Assembly (NCBI RefSeq): GCF_026625565.1
Contig: NZ_CP112998.1
Coordinates: 994,501-1,058,500 of the forward strand
Direction: 5' to 3'
DNA: 64,000 bases
DNA from: Dyadobacter pollutisoli
GTDB lineage: Bacteria > Bacteroidota > Bacteroidia > Cytophagales > Spirosomataceae
The notes below the pieces were generated by a model. That model made no database searches. It worked only from the letters and a program-made list of their open reading frames with translations, and had not been told where the DNA came from. Numbering within the stretch: position 1 is the first letter of the stretch; every line of letters starts with the position of its first letter. The position numbers and the translations under genes are program-made. Shown in pieces: positions 27,177 through 38,199 of the stretch.

Positions 27177-28505
27177 TTACTCGATCAACTTCTGATTGAC
27201 GATGACGTTGCTTAGCTTAAAATCATTGACCACACTTTTGTCGTAAGCCGCATTTTTAGCGATAATGTCCAGGTTCTCGAAGCTGAATTTGGCTAATTTA
27301 TCGTACTCCCCGGGGCTGACGTCAAAGAAAACCTCACATTTAAGCTTGATGTTCTTTAAGCTGATATGCTCGCAGTAGGATAGTGGTACGTCTTTTCGGC
27401 CTTTCAAATCAAAAAACTGTTTCCAGGGCTTGACATAAATCAGTGAATAGGCATAGCCGTCTATATTTTCCACGCTGACAAACTCGTATTTCTGAGGCGT
27501 ATCCGGCCGCATTTTCAGCCACAGCACTCTCATCGCATTGGTGATATGGCAGTTGCGCATCACGATATTTTTATTGTGTATCGCCTCGCTTCCGCAGGTG
27601 AGTGCGGCGTGACAAAAGCCAAACTCGCAGTCCTCAATGATCACATTTGTATTGGCACCGTTACCGGCATCAGTATCCGCATAAGGCCCTTTTCCTCCTT
27701 TTAGTGCAATCGCATCATCGTTGACGGCCAAATAGCAGCCTTTGATGAGCACATTGGTGCAGACGTCCAGGTCAATGGCGTCGGTACTGGGCGCTTTGAT
27801 GGGCTCGTGCGGGGCGGTGATGCGCACATTTAAAATCTTGACGTTATTGCATTGATAATAGTGGCTGGTCCAAAAGCCCGAATTTTGAAGGCGGATGTCC
27901 TGGATCTGGACATCGTTACTTTTCCAGATAAACACCAGGCGTGGACGGGAGACTTCCAAATTGGTACAATTGGGGTTCTCTTTTCGTCTTTGCCAGAAGG
28001 CTTTCCAGTAGTTGAGCCCATTACCGTCAATGGTGCCAGCGCCAGAAATGCTAAAACCATTCACGCCATAAGCATTGACCAGGGCCGGGAAGTAATCCAG
28101 GTTTTGTCCCTCCATCCGGGACGGCATGATCGGATAATGGGCTATGTCATCTGAGCCTTTCAGTACGGCGCCAGCAGAGAGCAACAAGTGGGTTTTGGGT
28201 TTAAAAAACAAAGCACCGCTCAGGAAAGTACCCCTGGGAATGACGATTACCCCACCGCCCTGCTGAGAAGCCCGGTCAATGATTTTCTGGATCACTGCCG
28301 TCTGGACCACCGTGCTGTCCGCGGTTGCCCCATGCTGGGTAATGATAAATTGTTTGCCCAAATCTCCTGGTCGGATCTTTGCGCTGTCGGAAAACCATTG
28401 CGGTATCGGTGTCCCGTCCGGAAAGAAAGCAGACTTGCCGCCTTGCGGGAATGCAATGGAAGAAATACAGATAAGGCACAGCAGAAGCGTAGGAAATTTG
28501 GCCAT
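27177..28505 (-). CDS. Glycoside hydrolase family 28 (polygalacturonase-like)
   Basis: A 442-residue protein from ATG 28505 (MAKFPTLLLCLICISSIAFP, a signal peptide); the frame extends upstream to 28610 but that part is not signal-like. The right-handed beta-helix begins after residue 55 (ATADSTVVQTAVIQKIIDRA, GGGVIVIPRGTFLSG). The catalytic aspartates of GH28 correspond to D242 in STDAIDLD and D263/D264 in VNDDAIALKGG. The usual GHG motif appears as CHAALTCGSE (Gly to Cys), and RIK as RVLWLK. The family hydrolyses galacturonan or rhamnogalacturonan; the altered motifs suggest an exo- or unsaturated-uronide specificity, which is inference. It converges with susD. Confidence 0.92.
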   Translation of the reverse strand: MAKFPTLLLCLICISSIAFPQGGKSAFFPDGTPIPQWFSDSAKIRPGDLGKQFIITQHGATADSTVVQTAVIQKIIDRASQQGGGVIVIPRGTFLSGALFFKPKTHLLLSAGAVLKGSDDIAHYPIMPSRMEGQNLDYFPALVNAYGVNGFSISGAGTIDGNGLNYWKAFWQRRKENPNCTNLEVSRPRLVFIWKSNDVQIQDIRLQNSGFWTSHYYQCNNVKILNVRITAPHEPIKAPSTDAIDLDVCTNVLIKGCYLAVNDDAIALKGGKGPYADTDAGNGANTNVIIEDCEFGFCHAALTCGSEAIHNKNIVMRNCHITNAMRVLWLKMRPDTPQKYEFVSVENIDGYAYSLIYVKPWKQFFDLKGRKDVPLSYCEHISLKNIKLKCEVFFDVSPGEYDKLAKFSFENLDIIAKNAAYDKSVVNDFKLSNVIVNQKLIE

Positions 28506-28555
28506 AGCAGAAAATTGTTGACTAATAATCGATTGCAATTTGCAACAATTTTCCA

Positions 28556-28996
28556 TCAGATCGGCTTTCCTTCCACTTTTGCCTTGATGACGGCAAGGGT
28601 TGATTTCCAATAAAATTCCAGGTGTTTGCCGATGATCTCGGTAGGGAAGTGCTCGATAATGACTGTGAGCAGGGTGCCACTTACTTGTTTGGTCAGTGTC
28701 ATCTGGATCACCGAATAATTCTCTTTCGTATCAGCCAGGCCGGATACGGAGCTTAGATGGGAGTAGGCGAGCTTTTGCTCCTTTTCAAATTGAAGTATAG
28801 TCCCCTTGTTTTCAAAATAGCCATTGTGAAAGCCGCGAATGGTAATGGGGCTATTGATCTGCCAGCTGGTGAGCACCTGCACTTGCATTGAAGGCTCACC
28901 CAGCCACTGGGCCATCAGATCGGGCTTGGTTAAAACGCTCCATATCTGGAAGGGATCACCGTTAATTTGGATGGATGTTGAAAAGGTATCGCTCAT
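28556..28996 (-). CDS. SRPBCC/AHSA1-domain protein
   Basis: A 146-residue protein from ATG 28996 (MSDTFSTSIQINGDPFQIWS). The helix-grip fold of the AHSA1 family is visible in VLTKPDLMAQWLGEPSMQV, a central sheet, and the C-terminal GKHLEFYWKSTLAVIKAKVE. These proteins bind small hydrophobic molecules or Hsp90 in eukaryotes; the bacterial role is usually unknown. Its 5' end overlaps by 22 bp the start of the divergent PAS kinase frame at 28975, which is odd and suggests a rearrangement there. No upstream promoter space remains unless it lies inside the kinase frame. Confidence 0.8.
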   Translation of the reverse strand: MSDTFSTSIQINGDPFQIWSVLTKPDLMAQWLGEPSMQVQVLTSWQINSPITIRGFHNGYFENKGTILQFEKEQKLAYSHLSSVSGLADTKENYSVIQMTLTKQVSGTLLTVIIEHFPTEIIGKHLEFYWKSTLAVIKAKVEGKPI

Positions 28997-31795
28997 CACT
29001 GGAAGAAAAGGTGGTTTGGGCCGGCCAACGATCCAAAGCAATTGGCAAAGACGGAAGCCTTTTACACGAAAGGACGTTGGCTCGAAAGGATGGCAGCCTG
29101 GTCTACACCGAGGTACATGTACGGGCCGTAGAGGGCGTTGGTTATATTTCTATTTTCCGCGATATCACGGAAAGAAAAACGGCGGAAGCTGCATTTAGGG
29201 AATCAGAACTGAAATTCAAAAACCTGGTTGAAAAATCACTGGTGGGTGTCTACATTGTTCAGGATGGAAAATTTGTCTATGTCAATCCAAAGTTTGCACA
29301 AATACTGGGTTATACGCAGCTGGAAATGCTTGGCCTGGACAATATCCGCGATATTGTTGATACCCAATATGCTCCCCCAGCACTAGTGGAGTGGCGGAAA
29401 AAAGCCGATGCGGGCATCATTGATGATTTCCATATCGAACTAAAATACAGAAAAAAAGACGGAGAGATTATCTGGTGCGATGCGTATTGCGGTGAAACGA
29501 GCTATGAGGGAGCCAAAGCAATCCTGGGTTCCATCATGGATATCACAGAGCGAAAAAAAGCAGAGGCCAAGATATTGGAAAGAGAGTCGCTGCTGACGGC
29601 ACTTTTTGAAAACATCGAGGGCTCGCTCGCCCTGTATGATGTCAACAAAAAGATCATGCTCTTCAATAGCCATTTTGCCCATAATTACAGGCTCTTTACG
29701 AATCATGAACCCAAGGTCGGGGATGGGGTTCACGATTTTGTATTGGAAGAGAATCGGGATGAACCCTCCAAGATGATGGATAGTGCATTAAAAGGCAACA
29801 AAGTGGTTTTGGAAAAGGACTACCACAACAACGGTAAATTTTCCAGTTTCAGAACCTCATTCAATCCGGTGATCAATGATGGAAAGGTAACAGGGTTCAC
29901 CTCCTTTTCACTTGATCTTACTCAAAGTAAAGAAGCAGAGCTAAGGCTGAAAGAAAGTGAGGAAAAATTCAGATTGTCTTTCATGACCAGCAACGATGCA
30001 TTCTACATTGGCACATTGCATGACGGACGAATCATTGATGCCAACAATAGCTTTTATTCCTTATATGGTTATACCAAAGAAGAGACCATCGGCAAAACGA
30101 TATTTGATCTTAATCTGTATGCCAATACAGAGGATCGCAAAAGATTGGTCGCCCAGCTCAAAGCAAATGGTCATATCAAAGATTTTGAAACAAACAGCAG
30201 AAAGAAAGACGGTCAGATCATGCTGATCTCGATGACGATCAATGTATGGCAGATCAACGGCGAGCCGGTGATCATGGCCGTGATCAGAGACATCACAGAA
30301 CGCAGAAAAACCCAGGCGCTCATCCAGGAACAGGCGGAAACTTTTGCGGCGATCATTGAAAATGCCAGCGAATCCATCTGGTTGCTTTCTGTGGATCTAA
30401 GGGTCTTACTGTTCAACAAAACAGCCAAGGACAGACTTGTTTTAAACGGTGGGAACGAGATTTACTTAGGGGCAAACGTCAGAGACTTTTTGTATAAAGG
30501 AACCGAAAGCGTATTTATGCCCATGTTTAGTGATGCGCTGGCAGGCAAATATTCTGAGGTCGAATCAGCGCAGGTAAATAGCCAAGGTGCCACGTTCTGG
30601 TTAAGGACCAGGATGTAACCCCGTGTATGACACCAACAAGAGGCTCTTTGGGATCACAGTCCTTACTGAAAACATCACCGATCGTAAAACAGTTGAGATC
30701 CAATTGGAGCAAGGCGAAGAAAAGAGCCGCGCGTTGATTGAGAATATCAGCGATACTATTCTGGTGTTAAATGACCAATTCCAGATCACTTATCAAAGCC
30801 CCTCTTACGTGCGGACAACTGGATTTCCGTTGGAAGAAAGCCAGGGCAAAAAGGTATCCCAATTTATACATTCCGATGATCAGCAGCAATGTGAGAACAT
30901 ATTGAAGAATTCCCACATGTTACCGGGTGCTGCGCTGGCGTTTCAGTTAAGGGCCATTCACAAAAACGGTCACTACATCTGGATAGAAGGGACAATCACC
31001 AACCTTCTTGACAATGAAAGCGTGAAAGCCTATGTGTTGAACTATCGCGATATTACCGAGCGGAAAAAAGTAGAAGAAGTACTCTCCACAAACAACGCTG
31101 AATTAAAAAAGACCAATGCCGAGCTCGATCGTTTTGTCTATAGCGCCTCTCATGATTTGCGGGCACCCCTTAAGTCCATGCTTGGCCTGACAGGTATTAT
31201 CCATGAAGATTTAGATCCTTGTGATACAATGCAGCTGGAACGCATGGCTATGTTGCCTAAAAGCGTCGTCAAACTCGATAACTTTATAGAGGACATTCTC
31301 CATTATTCACGCAACTCCCGTGCAGAGATCGAAAAAGATGAAATCCGCTTTGAAGAGCTGGTTCAGGAGACAACAGCAGCGCTCAACTTTATGGGAGGGG
31401 CAAATGAAATGAAGCTGATCGTACAGATCAACCAAGACAGCGCATTCGTATCGGACAAAAGAAGAATTAGCGTCGTTTTAAATAATTTGGTCTCCAACGC
31501 CATTAAATACAGGGATCCTTTAAAAGGGCGTTCATTTGTGAAAATAATTGTACATTGTACCCTGCCAAAAGCCGTCGTTACCATAGAAGACAACGGAATT
31601 GGGATCGCAGAAAAGGACATTGACAAGATATTCGAAATGTTTTATCGGTCTACGGTATCATCAACCGGTTCAGGGCTCGGGTTGTATATTTTGAAAGAGT
31701 CTCTTAACAAGCTTGGCGGCAAGATTAGTGTTGAATCAAAATTAAATGAGGGCTCAAAGTTTACCGTTGACATACCCAACTCGCACGATGTATAA
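28975..31795 (+). pseudogene. Multi-PAS sensor histidine kinase, 5'-truncated and frameshifted
   Basis: Two adjacent frames (28975-30618 and 30623-31795) form one kinase. Part 1 has an incomplete first PAS/PAC end (HERTLARKDGSLVYTEV to ISIFRDITERK) and four more PAS domains. It stops at TAA 30616-30618 right after TFWLRTRM. Part 2 starts VYDTNKRLFGITVLTENITD, a PAC end, then a PAS (HSDDQQQCENIL), HisKA (RFVYSASHDLRAPLKSMLGL) and HATPase (NNLVSNAIKY, DNGIGIAEKDI, GSGLGLYILKESL). Deleting one T after ATG at 30613-30615 gives RMNPVYD, the usual sequence. The N-terminus before the first PAC is missing and the frame begins inside the 5' end of the SRPBCC gene. A soluble cytoplasmic sensor, probably inactive as written. 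Confidence 0.8.
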
Positions 31796-31807
31796 ACGAA
31801 TACAGTA

Positions 31808-32197
31808 ATGGACTTAAAGCATGTATTATTGATCGATGATAATGATATAGATATTTACATCTCAAAACATATTGTCAATTCTAGCAAAATGGCCGAAAAA
31901 ATAACGGTGAAGAATTCGGCCGTTGAAGCATTGGAATATCTGTCCACATTGATGGAGAATTCGGAAGCATTTCCGGATACTATTTTTCTGGATATCTCTA
32001 TGCCTGTTATGGATGGCTTTGGTTTTCTGGACCAATACTCGAAATTCCCTGAATACATGACCGAAAAGCCGCACATATTTATGCTTACTTCTTCTAGTGA
32101 CGCAGATGATATCGAGCGCGTATCCAAAATCAAGTTTGTGAAAAAGTACCTGACCAAGCCCTTGAGCTTAACGATGTTGAAAAGCCTACAATTTTGA
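31808..32197 (+). CDS. Single-domain response regulator
   Basis: A 129-residue CheY-like receiver. It has the acidic pair LLIDDND near residues 10-13, phospho-acceptor Asp near 62 in TIFLDISMPVMDG, Thr/Ser in FMLTSSSDADD and the conserved Lys in KKYLTKPLSL. No DNA-binding or enzymatic output domain follows. It starts 12 bp after the damaged PAS kinase and was surely its partner. If the kinase is dead, this regulator is either orphaned or driven by another kinase, for example the hybrid kinase at 19.3-21.5 kb. Confidence 0.93.
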   Translation: MDLKHVLLIDDNDIDIYISKHIVNSSKMAEKITVKNSAVEALEYLSTLMENSEAFPDTIFLDISMPVMDGFGFLDQYSKFPEYMTEKPHIFMLTSSSDADDIERVSKIKFVKKYLTKPLSLTMLKSLQF

Positions 32198-32408
32198 GTA
32201 GCACATTCGGAAATGCGATATCCCCATCGACGCTGGAAATATATCGCTGATCCGTTTTGCAGTGAGACCGGCTTGGGCGGCCAGCACCTTCAACTGAGAA
32301 ACCAGGCGAGCCATGACACTTTTCAGCCCTGGATCAGTAAGCCGGCCGAGATGTCACCTTTTGTAAATAATAGGTGAGTTTAGCTTCTCTTCATCAAATG
32401 AGCTTCAT

Positions 32409-33533
32409 ATGTCATACAGATCACTACTTTACCTGATGCTACTGCCGGCGCTGGCAGCCGCTCAAGGCAAGAGCTTTACCATCAAGGGTAAGCTTGCAGA
32501 TTCTAAATCAACCAAAATCTATCTTTACATCGCAGACATCATCACCGGCACCAGCAGAAGCGATTCTACCACCATCGACAAGGGCAGCTTCGTATTCAAA
32601 GGAGAGCTGCAAACACCATTAAAAGCGATTCTGTTTTCCGTCCCAGATCACAACCGGCTCGATTTTTACATCGAAGCGGGCACCATCCAAATCGAAAGCA
32701 AGGATTCGCTGCATAACGCGCTCGCCCGCGGCGGGAAGCTCAATGCGGACTTTATCGAATTGCGGCGGGTAACAGATCCCCTGGACGAGCAGATGCGCAG
32801 CTTCAATAAGATGATGCAGGCGCAACTCGCCGCTTCTCCCCAAAAAGAGACCGATGTAGACTTTCAGAGGCAATGGGATGCAAAAAGGCGATCTTCCATC
32901 GTACAACACCAGGAGGCGAACCTGAATTTTGTAAAAAGCAACCCCGATAATCTGGCCTCCATTTATGCGCTTGCCAGTTTGGCTGGCTCAAAGCCAAATC
33001 TAGCCGTTATCAGACCCCTCTTTCTGGGCCTGAATGAACCGGTACGCAATAGCCCGTTGGGGAAACTATACGGACAGAAATTGGAAAAGCTTTCGCAGGT
33101 CAGTGTTGGGGCGCTGGCGCCAGAGTTTACGCAGACCGATACAGCCGGGCGAGCCGTTGCGCTGAAAGATTTCAGAGGGAAATATGTCCTGATTGACTTT
33201 TGGGCAAGCTGGTGCGGACCTTGCAGGGCAGAAAACCCCAATCTGGTGAAAGCTTTCGAGCAGTATAAAAACAATAATTTCACAGTGATAGGGGTGTCCC
33301 TTGACAAAAAGAGTGCGCGGCAAGCATGGCTGAACGCAATCGCCAAGGATGGTCTGCCCTGGACGCAGGTTTCGGATCTAAAAGGCTGGGACAATGAAGT
33401 CTCCAGAATGTATAGCATCGAATCGATACCTGAGAATTTTTTGATTGACCCGGCTGGCAAAATTATAGCTACGAATCTGCGGGGCGCCGGACTCAATCAA
33501 AAGCTCTCGGAGCTATTTGATTCAAAAAAGTGA
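32409..33533 (+). CDS. TlpA-type thioredoxin-fold protein with DUF4369 domain
   Basis: A 374-residue protein. A signal peptide (LLYLMLLPALAAAQG) is followed by a DUF4369 beta domain (FTIKGKLADSKSTKIYLYIA to about residue 110), a helical middle and a C-terminal AhpC/TlpA thioredoxin domain. The active site WASWCGPCRAENPNL has its CxxC at about residues 269-272, and the cis-Pro region is IESIPENFLIDPAGK. In Bacteroidota such proteins are periplasmic disulfide reductases or oxidoreductases. The specific client is unknown. The 211 bp upstream contain no recognised gene. Confidence 0.93.
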   Translation: MSYRSLLYLMLLPALAAAQGKSFTIKGKLADSKSTKIYLYIADIITGTSRSDSTTIDKGSFVFKGELQTPLKAILFSVPDHNRLDFYIEAGTIQIESKDSLHNALARGGKLNADFIELRRVTDPLDEQMRSFNKMMQAQLAASPQKETDVDFQRQWDAKRRSSIVQHQEANLNFVKSNPDNLASIYALASLAGSKPNLAVIRPLFLGLNEPVRNSPLGKLYGQKLEKLSQVSVGALAPEFTQTDTAGRAVALKDFRGKYVLIDFWASWCGPCRAENPNLVKAFEQYKNNNFTVIGVSLDKKSARQAWLNAIAKDGLPWTQVSDLKGWDNEVSRMYSIESIPENFLIDPAGKIIATNLRGAGLNQKLSELFDSKK

Positions 33534-33589
33534 TCCTAGTGGTCGTCGAAAATTCTTTGATGTGGCAACAGAGTGGGGATATTAAACCA

Positions 33590-33623
33590 AAAGAGCCTGC
33601 GTCAATTCTGACGCAGGCTCTTT
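33590..33623 (-). terminator. Terminator of the rimP-nusA-infB operon
   Basis: AAAGAGCCTGCGTCA (33590-33604) pairs exactly with TGACGCAGGCTCTTT (33609-33623) around the loop ATTC. It lies 21 bp past the infB stop, and the convergent thioredoxin gene can use it too. Confidence 0.9.
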
Positions 33624-33643
33624 GTTATTAAAATATGCTATTC

Positions 33644-36600
33644 TTAAAGCGTTCTCTTCACTTCACGCAGCTCGAAGCTTTCAATAATGTCACCGACTTC
33701 GATATCGTTGAAGTTCTTGATGCTCAAACCACATTCGTAACCGTTTCTCACTTCCTGAACATCGTCTTTGTAACGTTTCAGAGAGTCGATTTCTCCGGTC
33801 AGAAGAACAATACCGTCACGAACGACACGGATTTTGTTGCTTCGTTTCACAAATCCATCCGTCACATAACATCCGGCAATGGTACCGATCCGGCTGATCT
33901 TGAAGACTTCACGTATTTCGATATTACCCGTAATGATCTCTTCGATGGTCGGTGCAAGCATACCTGTCATCGCATCCTTGATCTCTTCGATCGCGTTGTA
34001 GATTACAGAGTAGTGACGAATTTCGATTTGATCCTGCTCAGCCATTTTCTTCGCGTTCGAAGAAGGACGAACCTGGAATCCTACGATGATCGCATCGGCA
34101 GCAATCGCAAGGTTCACATCAGATTCAGAAATCTGACCAACTGCCTTGTGAATGATATTGACCTGAACCTCCGAAGTTGAAAGTTGCAGCAATGAATCTG
34201 AAAGTGCTTCCACAGATCCATCCACGTCACCTTTTACAATCAAATTCAGCTCACGGAAGCTGCCAATCGCCTTACGACGGCCAATTTCTTCGAGTGTAAT
34301 GTGCTTACGGGTACGGATCGTCTGTTCACGCTGGATCTGCTCACGCTTGGTGGCGATATCACGGGCATCACGCTCATTTTCAAAAACATTGAAACGATCA
34401 CCTGCTTGCGGCGCGCCGTTTAAACCCAGTAACTGAACGGGCATGGATGGTCCGGCAGTTTTAAGCTTCTTACCAAGGTAATCGGTCATCGCTTTTACCT
34501 TACCAAAATGTGCTCCCGCAAGAACCACATCACCCACTTTCAATGTACCAGTTTCAACCAGGATGGTTGTTACATATCCGCGTCCTTTATCCAAGGATGC
34601 TTCAACCACAGTACCGATCGCGCGACGGTTTGGATTCGCTTTTAGTTCAAGCAATTCTGCTTCCAGAAGCACTTTTTCCAAGAGAAGATCAATACCCAAA
34701 CCAGATTTAGATGAGATTTCCTGAGTCTGGTATTTACCACCCCATTCTTCCACCAAAATGTTCATGTTGGCAAGCTCTTCACGTATTTTTTCGGTGTTGG
34801 CACCTGCTTTATCTACTTTACTGAATGCAAACACGATTGGCGCTCCTGCAACTTGCGCATGGTTGATGGCTTCACGTGTTTGAGGCATGATGCTATCATC
34901 AGCCGCGATGACGATGATAACTACGTCAGTCACTTTGGCTCCGCGGGCACGCATCGCAGTAAATGCTTCGTGACCCGGTGTATCCAGGAATGTTACCTGT
35001 TTGCCTGTTTTTGTCTTTACACTATATGCCCCAATGTGCTGAGTGATACCACCCGCTTCACCGCTGGCGACGTTTTCCTGACGGATATAGTCAAGAAGAG
35101 ATGTTTTACCATGATCGACGTGACCCATAACGGTAACGATCGGCGCTCTTTCTATCAAGCTCTCTTCGGTATCAACCTCTTCAACGACGTCATTTTGAAC
35201 TTCCTCTTCCGCTGAAATAAAGGCAACTTCAAATCCGAATTCATCGGCAATAAAGGTAATGGCTTCCGCATCCAGACGCTGGTTGATCGAAACGAACATA
35301 CCCATGCTCATACAAACCGAGATTACCTCCTGAACGGTAACTTCCATCAGAGAAGCCAAATCGTTGGCTGAAACGAATTCGGTTACGCGCAATACTTTTG
35401 TTTCCTCTTCACCCAGTCCGTTGGTGTCGTTTTGATCATTACGGTCACGACGACGTCCCGTTCCACCTCTTCCACGACCTACATTTTTAGTGTTTCCACC
35501 TCCCATACGGGCCATAGTGGCTTTAATGTTGTCCGATACTTCTTTGTCGGATACCTCTTCTCTTTTACCTCCTCTGCGGTTGGTATTGGTATTATTTCCG
35601 CGGTTATTAGGTCCTGTTCTGGCAGCACCTGGCTGGGTAGAATTAGTCGCTGGCGTGGAAGTAGATCCTGCTGGCGCATTTCCAGGCCTGTTTCCAGGTC
35701 TGTTCGCAGTGCCGGCAGGCGCATTAGGATCTCTTGGGGCAGCTTCCGTGCCGGGAGTTGCAGGCGTGCCTGGCCTAGCTTCACCGGATACAACAGCTCC
35801 ATCACGGATTCTTTTTCTTTTCCTGCGGCGTTTTTTGTCCGCTGCCGTATCGCTGGAAGCGACAGGGTCTTTTTTCTTTATCTTATCAGATGGCAGCTCA
35901 ATTTTACCCACCACACGTAACCCGCGAAGCTGTTCTCCACGCGCTTCGATCAATTCCGATCCGCCTGATTCTGGGGCCACAGCCTCAGTGGCTGGTGCGG
36001 CTTCGACTGGCGCAGGTTCAGCTTTCGGTGTGATAGTTTCAGAAACTGGGCCAGCAGCAGCTGGTTCAGCTTCGGCAGGTTTGTCTGCCACAGGTTGAGC
36101 GGCCACTGGCGCTGCTTGTGGAGTTTCTTTTGGCTCGCTTGTAACGGCGGCCTGCACGGGTGTTTCCATGTTGGTTGCTTCCACTTTGGAGGCTGCCGGC
36201 TCTGGCTTGGCAGGGCTTTCTGCAACCACTTCTTTGGGAGCTTCACTCATTGCTTTTGGTTCAGCTGCGACCGGTTCTGGTTTAGCTTCCTCTTTAACAA
36301 CAGGAGCGGTAGCTTGGGGAGTCACCTCCTTAACTTCTACTGGAGCTTCCTTCGGCGCTTCCGTTCTTGGTTCGGCAGGTGTTGGGGTAGGGTTAGGCGC
36401 GGCAGCTGGTCTTTTTGCATCCAGGTCAATCTTGCCAACCACTTTGATACCAGGAAGACGGTTTTCAAAAGCAGGTGTAGTTTCTTCCACTACGGGCTTT
36501 TCTTCCGTTTTGGGCGTGTTGCGGAAATACAATATTCCATCTACATCACTTTTTACTTTTTCTTCCTTGATTTCCACCGGAGCTTCTGCTTGCGCAGGCT

Positions 36601-36796
36601 TATAGGAAAGCGAGGATCTCAGATCATCCGATTTGAAATCTTTCGCTAGAAATTCAATTTGATCAGCATTAATTTTGGTATTCGGGTTACTTTCCACCTT
36701 ATACCCTTTGGCAGACAGATGATCCACGATCGTAGTAATTCCTACGTTCAGGATCCGTGCCACTTGGCTAAGGCGCATCATTTTATCTTCTGCCAT
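33644..36796 (-). CDS. infB: Translation initiation factor IF-2
   Basis: A 1050-residue IF-2, long for the family because of a low-complexity N-terminal region (about residues 110-290, rich in Ala, Pro, Glu and Val). The first about 55 residues form the IF2_N winged subdomain ([20 protein letters not shown]), and a second one is near 465-515. The GTPase domain has [14 protein letters not shown] at about 558, DTPGHEAF and SKVDK. Domains II to IV end in [20 protein letters not shown]-2 brings initiator tRNA to the ribosome. The gene ends the rimP-nusA-infB operon; the 72 bp to nusA match the conserved order. Confidence 0.99.
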   Translation of the reverse strand: MAEDKMMRLSQVARILNVGITTIVDHLSAKGYKVESNPNTKINADQIEFLAKDFKSDDLRSSLSYKPAQAEAPVEIKEEKVKSDVDGILYFRNTPKTEEKPVVEETTPAFENRLPGIKVVGKIDLDAKRPAAAPNPTPTPAEPRTEAPKEAPVEVKEVTPQATAPVVKEEAKPEPVAAEPKAMSEAPKEVVAESPAKPEPAASKVEATNMETPVQAAVTSEPKETPQAAPVAAQPVADKPAEAEPAAAGPVSETITPKAEPAPVEAAPATEAVAPESGGSELIEARGEQLRGLRVVGKIELPSDKIKKKDPVASSDTAADKKRRRKRKRIRDGAVVSGEARPGTPATPGTEAAPRDPNAPAGTANRPGNRPGNAPAGSTSTPATNSTQPGAARTGPNNRGNNTNTNRRGGKREEVSDKEVSDNIKATMARMGGGNTKNVGRGRGGTGRRRDRNDQNDTNGLGEEETKVLRVTEFVSANDLASLMEVTVQEVISVCMSMGMFVSINQRLDAEAITFIADEFGFEVAFISAEEEVQNDVVEEVDTEESLIERAPIVTVMGHVDHGKTSLLDYIRQENVASGEAGGITQHIGAYSVKTKTGKQVTFLDTPGHEAFTAMRARGAKVTDVVIIVIAADDSIMPQTREAINHAQVAGAPIVFAFSKVDKAGANTEKIREELANMNILVEEWGGKYQTQEISSKSGLGIDLLLEKVLLEAELLELKANPNRRAIGTVVEASLDKGRGYVTTILVETGTLKVGDVVLAGAHFGKVKAMTDYLGKKLKTAGPSMPVQLLGLNGAPQAGDRFNVFENERDARDIATKREQIQREQTIRTRKHITLEEIGRRKAIGSFRELNLIVKGDVDGSVEALSDSLLQLSTSEVQVNIIHKAVGQISESDVNLAIAADAIIVGFQVRPSSNAKKMAEQDQIEIRHYSVIYNAIEEIKDAMTGMLAPTIEEIITGNIEIREVFKISRIGTIAGCYVTDGFVKRSNKIRVVRDGIVLLTGEIDSLKRYKDDVQEVRNGYECGLSIKNFNDIEVGDIIESFELREVKRTL

Positions 36797-36868
36797 ATTA
36801 GCAATTAGTAGAAAAAGTTTTGCATTTGGCAGATCTAACCCCTGGATTAAACCTGCCGGTTGTTAAAA

Positions 36869-38110
36869 TTATTCAAACTCTTTTCGAAGTATCTCCAGAA
36901 TTTCTTCAACCGTTGCTTCTTCAAGGTCGGTCCTTCTGACAAGTTCTTCTTTATTGAGCGCCAAAACACTTTTGGCGGTATCCAAACCGATTTTGTGGAG
37001 TTCACTGATGATCCATTCATCGATTTCATCAGAGAATTCAGTAAGATCCACATCCTCGTCATTCTGCTCTTCAATATCCCTGAAAACATCAATTTCCATG
37101 CCTACCAGCTTGCCTGCCAGCTTGATATTTTGTCCCCCTTTACCGATGGCCAGCGATACCTGGTCTGGTTTAAGGAAAACAGAAACGCGCTTGGCATCGC
37201 GGTCGATCTGCATTGAGCTTACTTTCGCTGGGCTCAGAGCCCTGCTGATGAGCAGTTCAAGGTTATCAGTGTAATTGATTACATCTATATTCTCGTTTCC
37301 AAGTTCGCGGACAATGGAATGGATACGTGAACCTTTCATGCCGACACAAGCGCCCACCGGGTCAATTCTGTCGTCATAAGATTCAACGGCCACTTTGGCA
37401 CGTTCCCCTGGTTCACGAACAACACGTCTGACCGAAATAATTCCATCGTAGATCTCCGGAATTTCAACTTCAAACAATCTTTCCAGAAAAACAGGTGAGG
37501 TTCTGGACAGGGTGATCTTAGGGGAGCCGTTGTTCATTTCCACTTTGTGGATCACTGATTTAACAGATTCTCCCTTGCGGAACCGGTCTTTTGAAATCTG
37601 CTCGGTTCTTGGCAATGAAAGCTCGTTACCTTCGCTGTCGACGATAATGACTTCATGTCTGAGCGTCTGGTAAACCTCACCGGTGATCATCTCACCGACC
37701 TGATCTTTGTATTTCTCGAACATGATTTCTTTTTCCATGTCCTTGATTTTCTGAATCAGGGTCTGACGGGCGGTTTGTACGAGTCTGCGTCCGAATTCTA
37801 CCAGTTTTACTTCTTCGGCAACTTCTTCACCTACCTCAAAGTCATTCTGAATTTTTCGTGCTTCGGCCAGCGGAATTTTATTGTAATCCCAGATGTCCTC
37901 AGAGTTATCGTCAACGATTTCTCGTGTGCGCCACATCTCAAGGTCACCGCTTTCAGGGTTAATGATTACGTCAAAATTATCGTCGGTGCCGTATTTTTTA
38001 CGAATCATTGTACGAAATACTTCTTCTAAAACATTGATCATCGTTGGACGATCGATGTTTTTAGAGCTTGCAAACTCCGCGAATGATTCAATTAATATTC
38101 CGCTATCCAT
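36869..38110 (-). CDS. nusA: Transcription termination/antitermination factor NusA
   Basis: A 413-residue protein. The N-terminal RNA-polymerase-binding domain covers about residues 1-125 (FAEFASSKNIDRPTMINVLE). S1 is at about 130-200 (VGEMITGEVYQTLRHEVIIV). The KH domains include VKVAVESYDDRIDPVGACVG with the MKGSRIHSIVRELGNENIDV motif, and a GKGGQNIKLAGKLVGMEIDV motif. It lacks the acidic repeats seen in E. coli NusA but ends with a short helix-hairpin-helix-like segment (LHKIGLDTAKSVLALNKEEL), usual in Bacteroidota. It binds polymerase and RNA to regulate pausing and termination. Confidence 0.99.
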   Translation of the reverse strand: MDSGILIESFAEFASSKNIDRPTMINVLEEVFRTMIRKKYGTDDNFDVIINPESGDLEMWRTREIVDDNSEDIWDYNKIPLAEARKIQNDFEVGEEVAEEVKLVEFGRRLVQTARQTLIQKIKDMEKEIMFEKYKDQVGEMITGEVYQTLRHEVIIVDSEGNELSLPRTEQISKDRFRKGESVKSVIHKVEMNNGSPKITLSRTSPVFLERLFEVEIPEIYDGIISVRRVVREPGERAKVAVESYDDRIDPVGACVGMKGSRIHSIVRELGNENIDVINYTDNLELLISRALSPAKVSSMQIDRDAKRVSVFLKPDQVSLAIGKGGQNIKLAGKLVGMEIDVFRDIEEQNDEDVDLTEFSDEIDEWIISELHKIGLDTAKSVLALNKEELVRRTDLEEATVEEILEILRKEFE

Positions 38111-38199
38111 TGCTTATGTTAAAGAATATTTGCTGATACTAAGTTAGACATATTATATAATTGATTACAAGCCAGCTTGTGTGATTCTGGCCTAGTAAG

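Noticed and set aside
32198..32408. Minus-strand coding-like stretch reading LVSQLKVLAAQAGLTAKRIS
   Set aside because: It is short, lacks a start and stop context, and I could not tie it to a family; left as unexplained intergenic sequence.
35490..36649. Long plus-strand frames opposite infB
   Set aside because: They mirror the low-complexity Ala/Pro/Glu region of IF-2 and consist of biased Ser/Gly/Phe-rich shadows.
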